Shown here piece by piece: positions 16,838-24,038 of a stretch of DNA of 29,107 bases. A program made the translations under genes and the position numbers. Within the stretch, counting starts at the first letter, position 1; each line of letters starts with the position of its first letter. This DNA is from an uncultured Clostridia bacterium (GTDB lineage: Bacteria > Bacillota > Clostridia > Christensenellales > Borkfalkiaceae), in assembly GCA_905235815.1 (NCBI GenBank), contig CAJOMT010000005.1, positions 1-29,107 of the forward strand, given 5' to 3'. Below the pieces are notes generated by a model. The model saw nothing but the letters and a program-made list of their open reading frames with translations, searched no databases and was not told the origin of the DNA.

Positions 16838-18733
16838 TTACACGTCCACTTCGGTAAAACCGTCAAATGCGCCTACGCTTGCTATCGCTTCGTGAGAGAA
16901 TAAATCCACTCGATTGCCCGCCCGCTTTCTCGACACCGCTTCGGGTAATAATTTCTCCCCTAACTCGGGTATTTCTTCGATTTCGCCGTTTAGGTACGCT
17001 ATTAATCTTTCTCTGCAACCTGTCAAGCGTTCTTTCAGACCGCCCAAACGGATCTCCTGTACTTCTAAACCGTTGGGTTTGTTTTCTTTAAGCCATTGTT
17101 TGCGATAACTTTCAATAAATCTTTCCAACAAACCGATTATTTCCGACAAGTCGTCCGCGCAGTTTTTCAGTTCGGTTTTATCTTTCTCTCGATACGCTTG
17201 TCTGAGCCGGACGCCCATATCGTATTTGAGTTCCAAAACTTCGTTCAAAGCATATGCGCTTTCGAAAATATACCCGTATTGTCCGTTTTTCAAATGCGCT
17301 ATCGCCTGTTTTGCTTTGGTAAAATATTTTTTATCTTCGGCATTGATCGCCGTATCCGCGTATCCTAAAAACACGTCGTTATATAAACCGTATTTAGCAG
17401 GATTGCCAATGTCTTCGGTGTATTTCCCGAACGTTTGCGCTTCTTCCAACCGCATATATTCCCGATAGTCATAGCCCGTCAACGCTTGAAATTCTTTTTC
17501 TAACCGCTCTTTACCTATCCCGCGCGCAGTATACGCGTAATGCATGATTGCGGGCATATTCGCAAAGAGAGAACACTCTCCGCCGTTATCTCCCCACACC
17601 GTTTCCATAAGACTTTTTATCCCGAATTTCTTTGCCGCTTCTATCGCCGCTTCCGCAGTTTGCGTCGAATACGTCAGAAACGGAATAAAACCCCTGTTGC
17701 ACCAAGCCGTACCGCCTGCAAACCACACTTCGTTTGCAAACTGTTGATGAATCTCCAATTTTTCCACGTATGCGTCCGCAGTAAGCTCCTGATAATCCCA
17801 ATGACAAAGCGTTACTTCTCGGGGTATTTTTTTCAACACTGTCTCGGGAATCGTTACTTTGCCGTTTGCATCGCGACAATTTTCGTCCGCATACGCGGTT
17901 CTCCAGAACATATCGCTCCATATTATCGGCTTTAATCCGTATTTCTTCGCTATCGCGCATATTTTTTGTAAATGCGAGCAAAGAATTTCAAATCTGTCTA
18001 CAAGCCCGTTTTTATCGAAATACTTGCCGCGCCCGAGCAACCACGCTTCGTCCATTCCGATATGTATTCTTTTGCTCGTGTAACATTCCGAAAGCGTTTT
18101 GAACATATTTTCGATAAGTTCGTACGTTCTTTCTTCCCCCGCCAACAGAATATCCGAACAATCAAAGCATTTGAAATGCGAATACTTATATCTTGCAAGT
18201 TGATTGAAATGCGCGAGCGTTTGTATGCAGGGAATAAGTTCTATTCCCCATTCGTTTGCATACGCATCCAGTTCTTTCATCTCCGCTTTTGTGTATTTGC
18301 CACGAAGATATCCAAACATGGGTTCGTCGTCCACTTCGTACGTATCTTCGGTGTACAGCATTAAACTCGTATAGCCGATCATTGCAAGATTACGGATCAG
18401 TTTTTTCACCGTTTCTACGTTTTTTACCGCGTTTCTCGAACAGTCTATCATCAAACATACGTCTTGAAATCCGCTTTTTTCTTCGATCGTAAAATCCGAT
18501 CCCGCGCCGTTAGTTTTAAGAATCAACGCCGCGCGCGCAAGTTCACGTTTATCAGCATAAGATACGCGCACTTTCCCCGCAGCGCGTTCTACGCGCAAAG
18601 TTTCGCCCGTTTGTATGATCTCCGCGTCCACAGGAAACGTATAATCGAGTTCCCGTTCTATTTCTTGTATCATTTTCCGATTTTGCATCATTTTCTGTCT
18701 TTCAGCCTGTTCCTTATAAATTGCTTGCATCAT
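16838..18733 (-). CDS. GH20-like beta-N-acetylhexosaminidase, cytoplasmic
   Basis: This roughly 631-aa protein has no signal peptide. The N-terminal ~90 residues form the alpha/beta domain that precedes GH20 catalytic barrels. The barrel runs from GFQDVCLMIDCSRNAV to about 440 and contains YTSLMLYTEDTYEV, ELIPCIQTLAHF and the catalytic Asp-Glu pair in RIHIGMDEAWLLGRG (Asp-Glu near 228-229). Further on are PIIWSDMFWR and METVWGDNGGECS. A helical C-terminal domain of about 190 residues follows, as in the GH20 group without secretion signals. It should remove terminal GlcNAc or GalNAc from imported fragments. The start is uncertain: I used the ATG at 18733, which overlaps the GH28-like stop by 4 nt (ATGA). 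ATGs at 18751 and 18730 are also in frame, and none has a strong ribosome binding site. Confidence 0.87.
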   Translation of the reverse strand: MMQAIYKEQAERQKMMQNRKMIQEIERELDYTFPVDAEIIQTGETLRVERAAGKVRVSYADKRELARAALILKTNGAGSDFTIEEKSGFQDVCLMIDCSRNAVKNVETVKKLIRNLAMIGYTSLMLYTEDTYEVDDEPMFGYLRGKYTKAEMKELDAYANEWGIELIPCIQTLAHFNQLARYKYSHFKCFDCSDILLAGEERTYELIENMFKTLSECYTSKRIHIGMDEAWLLGRGKYFDKNGLVDRFEILCSHLQKICAIAKKYGLKPIIWSDMFWRTAYADENCRDANGKVTIPETVLKKIPREVTLCHWDYQELTADAYVEKLEIHQQFANEVWFAGGTAWCNRGFIPFLTYSTQTAEAAIEAAKKFGIKSLMETVWGDNGGECSLFANMPAIMHYAYTARGIGKERLEKEFQALTGYDYREYMRLEEAQTFGKYTEDIGNPAKYGLYNDVFLGYADTAINAEDKKYFTKAKQAIAHLKNGQYGYIFESAYALNEVLELKYDMGVRLRQAYREKDKTELKNCADDLSEIIGLLERFIESYRKQWLKENKPNGLEVQEIRLGGLKERLTGCRERLIAYLNGEIEEIPELGEKLLPEAVSRKRAGNRVDLFSHEAIASVGAFDGFTEVDV

Positions 18734-20106
18734 CTCTTCACGTTTTCGCATTTTTCAAACACGAAATCTTCTCTTACGTCGGGACGTAAGGTTTTTACCG
18801 TTACGTTATCAAGCGTAAGTCCGTCTACGTAGCGGAAATAAATACCTTTTGCCGGCAAAATCCAACCGTATCCGAAAGTCTGAGGATAATCCGGAGCCTT
18901 CTCGGGCACGTTTTTCTCAAAATCCTTTACTCCGCCGTCAAGTTCCAGACGCACGTTACGCAAAACGATATTTTCAAGCGGAATCCCTTTTAATCCGCAA
19001 ATATTGCTCGTCGTTTGCCAATCTTCTCTTACTTTGGACGTTTCTTCCGTTCCCCAATGCGTGGAATACACCTTTGGATCTTGCCACCAATCGTAAGCCT
19101 TATAATACGGATAATAGCAAGGCACGATCTCATAAGGACCGTACGGTCCGCTCGCTTCCACGTTTTCGATCAGAACGTTGCGTATACGCCCGATTTCTCT
19201 GCCTTTCGGTCCTCGCATACGCTTGCCCAAATGGATAAATATCGGAACGTTCACGTTTACCATTTTCGCATTTCTGAACGTAATCCCGTCAATGATCGCT
19301 CCGTCCGCGCTTTGAATGCTGAACCCGCAAATACGCGTGTCGTACATATAAATATTTTCCATCAGGATATTTTTAAATCCGCCGTTGGTTTCCGTGCCGA
19401 ATTTTATGCAATACGCGCGGCTTTTGATTTTGCAATTCCACACACGGATATTTTCGCAAATATCGAGTCTGTTCAACGTATACGACGATTTGAACACGAT
19501 CGCGTCGTCGCCCGCTTCTATTTCGCAATCGTGGATACGTACGTTTTTGCTGTTATCGGGCGAAATACCGTCTATATACGTACGCATTTTTATACCGTAT
19601 ATATCCACGTTTTCGCACCCTGCGAAATATATAGCAAGATCGGTGGCAAAAAAGAGCGAAAACTTGCTTAATTCCACGTTTTTGCAGTTTTTGAGAGAAA
19701 TACACTTTGCCGCGCGATACGCCATATCGCGTACGTTTTCTTCATCCCAAACGGAACGCATATCTATCTTTGCTCTGCCCGTAATAGCAATGTTTTCGCA
19801 ATCGATTCCCACGAACATAGCGCAAAGGAAACAAGAATGCGATTTGTCCTGATATAACGGATAATCCGGCTTTTCGTCGGGGCAATAATCGTTAAAATTC
19901 AAGCTGCCCCAAATCTCCGCGCCGTCTTCAAAAACGATCTTCACGTTGCTTTTCAAAAACACCGTCGAAAGTACGAATTTCCCGCGCGGAAAGATTACTT
20001 CGCCGCCGCCGTTTGCGTTACATTCGTCTATTGCTTTTTGCACGGCGTTCGTATTCAATGTTTCCCCGTCGCCGACCGCTCCAAAATTTAAAACGTTATA
20101 TGCCAT
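18730..20106 (-). CDS. GH28-family glycosidase (polygalacturonase-like), cytoplasmic
   Basis: This 458-aa right-handed beta-helix protein starts YNVLNFGAVGDGETLNTNAV, the standard GH28 opening. Active-site segments are recognisable: DGISPDNSKNV (179-189, equivalent to the NTD motif), AGDDAI (198-203, catalytic Asp pair) and IKFGTETNGG (234-243, the GHG region with the His replaced, as in exo-acting or rhamnogalacturonase-type members). No signal peptide is present, so it probably acts on imported oligosaccharides, releasing galacturonic acid or a related uronic acid. The start has AGGAAG 5 nt upstream. It follows the GH106-like gene after a 177-nt gap with nested hairpins, and overlaps the GH20-like gene. 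Confidence 0.9.
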   Translation of the reverse strand: MAYNVLNFGAVGDGETLNTNAVQKAIDECNANGGGEVIFPRGKFVLSTVFLKSNVKIVFEDGAEIWGSLNFNDYCPDEKPDYPLYQDKSHSCFLCAMFVGIDCENIAITGRAKIDMRSVWDEENVRDMAYRAAKCISLKNCKNVELSKFSLFFATDLAIYFAGCENVDIYGIKMRTYIDGISPDNSKNVRIHDCEIEAGDDAIVFKSSYTLNRLDICENIRVWNCKIKSRAYCIKFGTETNGGFKNILMENIYMYDTRICGFSIQSADGAIIDGITFRNAKMVNVNVPIFIHLGKRMRGPKGREIGRIRNVLIENVEASGPYGPYEIVPCYYPYYKAYDWWQDPKVYSTHWGTEETSKVREDWQTTSNICGLKGIPLENIVLRNVRLELDGGVKDFEKNVPEKAPDYPQTFGYGWILPAKGIYFRYVDGLTLDNVTVKTLRPDVREDFVFEKCENVKR

Positions 20107-20152
20107 AAAACTTCCTATTACTTATAAATTTTTTATTAAATCCGTTAAGCGC

Positions 20153-20215
20153 CTTTCGCTTTTGCGACTGCAAAAGCGAAAGAGGGTACCCTCTTTCGGA
20201 ATTCTTAAAATTCCG
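20153..20215. other. Nested, mutually exclusive hairpins in an operon gap
   Basis: Three perfect inverted repeats overlap. The first is a 13-bp stem (20153-20165 with 20170-20182) with loop GACT. The second is a 22-nt palindrome at 20177-20198, centred on GGGTACCC. The third is a 7-bp stem CGGAATT/AATTCCG (20197-20203 with 20209-20215). The segment 20177-20182 belongs to both the first and second structures, so they cannot form together. The third shares two bases with the second. In the message running from the GH106-like to the GH28-like gene, this could act as a processing, attenuation or stability switch. No U-run follows, so it is not a plain terminator. Alternatively it is a REP-like palindromic repeat. 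Confidence 0.75.
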
Positions 20216-20283
20216 CTTATCGAAATATAAAAATACGGTATGATTTTAACACAATTTTAAAATCGCTTGTTAATTCGCGTTTT

Positions 20284-22383
20284 TTACAAAAGCCCGTACG
20301 GTACTCGTTGTTTTCCGTATTTATTCGCTACGGAACCTATAACGCGTACCGTAACGGTGTTCGATCCTTTGCGCAAAAACTCCGACGCGGGCAATACGTG
20401 CGGATTCCAAAAGGTAACTTTGGCAAGTTTGCCGTTTATCCACCATTCCACGACCTCGTCAGCATTTAGCCGCAAATAAGTGTTTTCTTGTATCAGCGCG
20501 CCGTCAACGGTCATCGAATACGTTTTTACATATCTCTTTCTATCAGTATGTACAAGTTTAGGCTCAATATCGATATAGTTTCTTTTTTCTTCGTAAACGG
20601 GCATTTTCTCGCTCGCTTTATCCACGATCAACAAAACGCTTTCGTTTTTCTCCAAAGTAAGAACAAACGCCGTTTCTCCGTTCGTTTTTTTCGATTTCAG
20701 CCTTCCGAATTTACCGTCCCACAGATCGTAACGGACGATTTCCCCCTCGCTACTGATTCTCACGCCGTCGGAAACCCGATCTTCACCGAGATTCACGAGC
20801 ATAAAACACTCCAAGCCACCCTTTACGAAATGACTGACGCGAACGTCTTTCCGAGGGGTGTCAAAATAGATATCCCGTTCCGTTATATCGTAAGCATCGG
20901 CAAGGTATTTCGCGCAGCGCGCGAATTTCCCGTCCGATAAATTATCCCTATCGTATATATACGGGTATACGTTTTCTTTCAACTTAAACGAGTTTTCCGT
21001 TTCTGCCTCTTGAATAAGACAATGCGGTACGTAGTTGAATTCTATCTGATTTTCATAAAAGGCGCGCACTTCTTCATAGGGCATTGCGCCGTTCTGACAC
21101 AATACCGCTACCTTTGCAAGGTTTCGCACGTCGGTCATCAACCAGGATACTCGCTTGAAATAAGTTGAAAAATATGCGTAATGCTTCCAATAAAGGGTGT
21201 TTAACCCCACGTCTGGCGGGCGCTCATCCTTGCGTTTACCCCGCAGACTGTAATAAAAAGCGTGCGGTATGTACATATTTACCCCGCGCACGGCGAGATA
21301 ATCTATAAACCACTTTATATCAGCGGGCGGAAGATCCCAATAATTGTTACTCTTCCCGCATACGCCGAGACACTCGTTCGCATTTCTCCGTTTTCCGACA
21401 ATACGAGCGTAATCCGCCGAGCATTTACCCAAAACCGAATGTCTGCCTTTCAAATCGCCGTTCTCCCGACCCACAAAGCGAAAGACAAGATCTTGCCCCG
21501 GAATATCGAAATATTTTAATTTTTCGATATCGTCGCTTTCAGTGGGGTGTCCTACCAAAAACACTCCGTGTTGCTCGCAAAAAAGATGCAAGCGCTTATA
21601 ATAAATTTCAATCTCGCGTTCCCGCAAAATATTACGGTATAACTCGGTCGTTTCGTTTTCCTTACCCGTGAAAAGCCCTTCGAGATCTTCAAGTTTTCCG
21701 CCGCGCTCGACGATGATGCTTTCCAAGCCTTTCGTCCAAACCGGACAATGATCTCCGCCACGCCCGCGGGGGTGCGGCTCATCCGTGAAAAATCCGACTA
21801 TCGTTTCCCCGAAATACTCCGAAAAACGTTTATAATATTCTTCGTGCGTAAGCCGTACGAAAAGGTCTACCGCTTCTTCGTTTAGAATATCTGCCGCAAG
21901 CGGCTGATTCTTTTCCCCGTCGTCCTCTCCGTAATGCAGCCCGCGTATCTTTGCCCCCGAAAATTTTTCAACGAGATACTTGCCGTCTTTCAGTTCCGCG
22001 ATTAAATTCCCCTCTTTTTTATCCGTCAGATATAAACAGCGAACTCGGAGATCGGGTCTTTTTTCCGCAACCAAACCGCCTGCCGCACCCGACGGATACA
22101 TAGCCTCGTCGTATACGATTATTTTCAAACCTGTTTTTCTCGCGGTTTTCAGGATATATCCGTACCACGCAAAAAAGCGCTCGGAAAGGTATTTTATTTT
22201 TTTCGGAAAGCCTATCCGCGGATGTACGACGATAGCGTCGATGCCTTTCGCTTTAAAATCAGCAAAAGATTTCTCTATTTTTTTCTTCTTTAACGTATCG
22301 TTCAAAAACCAGAACGGGATAGCGGTATATTCAGCACTCGGTTCATTGATCTCGTTTATAAAACCTGCTACCGTATATTTCAC
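20284..22383 (-). CDS. GH106-like glycoside hydrolase (putative alpha-L-rhamnosidase type)
   Basis: This 699-aa protein has no signal peptide. Its start resembles the barrel of GH106-type enzymes: AIPFWFLNDTLKKKKIEKSF (21-40), GIDAIVVHPRIGFP (47-60), then GLKIIVYDEAMYPSGAAGG (85-103). Later come VGFFTDEPHPRGRGG (196-210), LVGHPTESDD and IPGQDLVFRFV. A C-terminal beta region (from about 560) ends with WWINGKLAKVTFWNP and a typical sugar-binding-like fold. Known relatives remove L-rhamnose, but this group is large and poorly characterised, so substrate is inferred. The start codon is GTG, with only an AGAG-type site 7 nt or GAGG 13 nt upstream. A CATAAT (-10-like) lies at 22403-22408 without a matching -35, which fits dependence on the divergently encoded AraC activator. 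It is the first gene of the locus. Confidence 0.72.
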   Translation of the reverse strand: MKYTVAGFINEINEPSAEYTAIPFWFLNDTLKKKKIEKSFADFKAKGIDAIVVHPRIGFPKKIKYLSERFFAWYGYILKTARKTGLKIIVYDEAMYPSGAAGGLVAEKRPDLRVRCLYLTDKKEGNLIAELKDGKYLVEKFSGAKIRGLHYGEDDGEKNQPLAADILNEEAVDLFVRLTHEEYYKRFSEYFGETIVGFFTDEPHPRGRGGDHCPVWTKGLESIIVERGGKLEDLEGLFTGKENETTELYRNILREREIEIYYKRLHLFCEQHGVFLVGHPTESDDIEKLKYFDIPGQDLVFRFVGRENGDLKGRHSVLGKCSADYARIVGKRRNANECLGVCGKSNNYWDLPPADIKWFIDYLAVRGVNMYIPHAFYYSLRGKRKDERPPDVGLNTLYWKHYAYFSTYFKRVSWLMTDVRNLAKVAVLCQNGAMPYEEVRAFYENQIEFNYVPHCLIQEAETENSFKLKENVYPYIYDRDNLSDGKFARCAKYLADAYDITERDIYFDTPRKDVRVSHFVKGGLECFMLVNLGEDRVSDGVRISSEGEIVRYDLWDGKFGRLKSKKTNGETAFVLTLEKNESVLLIVDKASEKMPVYEEKRNYIDIEPKLVHTDRKRYVKTYSMTVDGALIQENTYLRLNADEVVEWWINGKLAKVTFWNPHVLPASEFLRKGSNTVTVRVIGSVANKYGKQRVPYGLL

Positions 22384-22420
22384 TTTTAATCTCTTACCTC
22401 TTTATTATGCTCTAAATTTC

Positions 22421-22449
22421 TTGACAAACCGTTTATTCCGTGTTATACT
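22421..22449 (+). promoter_or_regulatory. Near-consensus sigma-A promoter of the AraC gene
   Basis: TTGACA (22421-22426) and TATACT (22444-22449) are separated by 17 bp, predicting a start near 22456. The site lies in the 94-bp gap between the divergent regulator and the glycosidase operon, so a regulator bound here could affect both directions. Confidence 0.85.
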
Positions 22450-22477
22450 GCAAAAAAGTTACACGAGGTTGTCTTTT

Positions 22478-23320
22478 ATGTTGTTTCTATCAAATACGCA
22501 CTATTTTAAAAACGGCGCGTCCTTCTTCGCCAAAATATCCAATGAGAACAATAATGTGCCGCATACGCACGAGTTTATCGAAATATTCTACGTAATCTCC
22601 GGCTCCGCTTTTCATTCCGTCAACGGTCATCAATCGACGATAGGCATGGGCGATATGTTTATTCTCAAAAAGAGCGACTCACACTTTTTTAAGAAGAAAA
22701 ACGACGAACCGTTGATCCATCGGGATATCTTGATCAAGGAGGAGACTTTCAAAGAACTTTGCGACGGACTTGCACCCGATTTCTATCAAAATTTTTTAAA
22801 TAAACCGACCGTTCTTTTGAAGATACGACCTAACAAAATCGAAAAATTGGAAAGCGTATTTGCCCGAATACAATATCTCTCTTTCTCGATGTTGCAACAA
22901 ATGAATCTTTTATTCAAGTTTGCGATCCTGAACATTTTGGAGATTTACGTTGATAACGACCTGCAAAGCCTGACAACGCAGAATTCCTCGACACAACTTA
23001 TTTCCTCAATTTTGGAAAACATCAACCGCCCGGACTGTTTGTCTATGTCTGCCGCCGACGTTCTCAAAAGCCTGCAATACGATCACTCGTATATTTGCAA
23101 ATTATTTAAATCCGTTACGAATATGACGATCACCGAATATATCAATCGCAACCGTCTCGAATATGCATATACACTGATGAAAAGCAGTACAATGTCTTTA
23201 GATAAAATCGCGCATACGGCAGGATATCAGAATTACTCGTATTTTTATCGCGCTTTTACCGATTATTTTAAGATCACACCCAAAAAAGCGCAAAAAGAAG
23301 CGAGAAAATTCGAGCCTTGA
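22478..23320 (+). CDS. AraC-family transcriptional regulator
   Basis: This 280-aa protein has an N-terminal cupin sensor domain (NNNVPHTHEFIEIFYVISGS at about 24-43, then GDMFILKKSDSHFF). The C-terminal double helix-turn-helix (about 180-275) includes YICKLFKSVTNMTITEYINR and IAHTAGYQNYSYFYRAFTDY, ending FKITPKKAQKEARKF, the AraC/XylS signature. The cupin arm probably senses a sugar released from the imported glycan. I used the ATG at 22478 (GAGG 9 nt upstream, promoter 29 nt before). The frame is open for 166 codons further upstream, but that part runs antisense through the GH106-like gene. Its divergent placement makes it the likely activator of the whole locus. Confidence 0.95.
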   Translation: MLFLSNTHYFKNGASFFAKISNENNNVPHTHEFIEIFYVISGSAFHSVNGHQSTIGMGDMFILKKSDSHFFKKKNDEPLIHRDILIKEETFKELCDGLAPDFYQNFLNKPTVLLKIRPNKIEKLESVFARIQYLSFSMLQQMNLLFKFAILNILEIYVDNDLQSLTTQNSSTQLISSILENINRPDCLSMSAADVLKSLQYDHSYICKLFKSVTNMTITEYINRNRLEYAYTLMKSSTMSLDKIAHTAGYQNYSYFYRAFTDYFKITPKKAQKEARKFEP

Positions 23321-23420
23321 TATGTTTTTACCGAATTTACGGTCAAACAAGGAAATTCTATCCTTCTTAATGATATCATAACAAATTGAAATACGAACTT
23401 CAATAGACCATATATAACAA

Positions 23421-23444
23421 AAAATACACTGCATTGTGTATTTT
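23421..23444 (+). terminator. Terminator-like hairpin after the AraC gene
   Basis: A 9-bp stem AAAATACAC/GTGTATTTT (23421-23429 with 23436-23444) with a 6-nt loop lies 100 nt after the stop. It is followed by CAAATATATTTTTATTTTTTT. The stem is AT-rich and the long T tract is slightly displaced, so efficiency is uncertain. The AT-rich stretch from here to 23583 shows no gene. Confidence 0.5.
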
Positions 23445-23583
23445 CAAATATATTTTTATTTTTTTCGGTAAAATTATATACGATATTTGTTTTTTATATT
23501 GTGTCTCATCCCTGTTTTATTTATAAAAGAGTTGATTATAGCAATTTGTTCTATACACCGTCTTTGAAAAGAAATTTTTAAAA

Positions 23584-23814
23584 TCAAATCACTCTTTTCC
23601 CTTGTACGTAAACTTGTTTTACGTACAGGTCTTTATCAGTCAGGACAATATCGCCGTCTTTCTCCGGCGCTATACTTCCCTTCGTTTTATCGAGTTTCAT
23701 AAGTTTTGCAGGCGTTAAACTCACAAGTTGAGAGACTTTATATAAAGGTAATTCTGCTTTTTCTACCGTAAATTTTAATGCTTTATCCATCGTGCCGATG
23801 CTTCCCGCAAAGGT
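23584..23814 (-). pseudogene. nagA: 3' remnant of N-acetylglucosamine-6-phosphate deacetylase
   Basis: About 77 codons match the C-terminal end of NagA, which deacetylates GlcNAc-6-phosphate to glucosamine-6-phosphate. The order TFAGSIGTMDKALKF, VSLTPAKLMKLDKTKGSIAP, DGDIVLTDKDLYVKQVYVQG is the usual NagA tail. The in-frame match begins upstream of the first ATG (23790), at codons for TFAGSIGT, and is cut by an in-frame TAA at 23815-23817. The catalytic barrel is absent and the internal ATG has no ribosome binding site, so this is a truncated relic of a ~380-aa gene. Its presence beside GH20- and GH123-like genes suggests HexNAc catabolism was once encoded here. Confidence 0.85.
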
Positions 23815-23909
23815 TTAGTTTTGAACAAAAGTTTAATTTACAGCCTTTTTTTGAACAATTTTACTTTTGTTTTAAAACCGTAAAAGCATTAGAAAAATTT
23901 TGTATAACA

Positions 23910-23947
23910 AAATTCCCTTGGTTGAGACGTCTCAACCAAGGGAATTT
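23910..23947 (-). terminator. 38-nt perfect palindrome, probable terminator
   Basis: Nineteen bases per arm match without mismatch or spacer, centred between 23928 and 23929 on GAGACGTCTC. On the minus strand the hairpin is followed by TTTTGTTATAC, and it sits 91 nt after the stop of the large surface-protein gene, so it is well placed to end that transcript. Its perfect symmetry would also suit a dyad protein-binding site. The 224-nt gap around it (23815-24038) has no other recognisable feature. Confidence 0.65.
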
Positions 23948-24038
23948 AAGATAAATTTGATTAAATCAGAACTTTTTGCGCCAAACGTTGGACAAAGCGC
24001 CGATTATTCGTTTTAGGTCGTCTTACGGTGATGCGCCG

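Noticed and set aside
21980..22477. In-frame upstream extension of the AraC gene (166 codons)
   Set aside because: It is antisense to the GH106-like gene and includes the TTGACA/TATACT promoter. The ATG at 4 bases before TTGTTTCTATC (22478) has the ribosome binding site.
23815..23880. LexA-like site (GAAC-N4-GTTT, near 23826)
   Set aside because: It lacks the final consensus base and lies before no gene.
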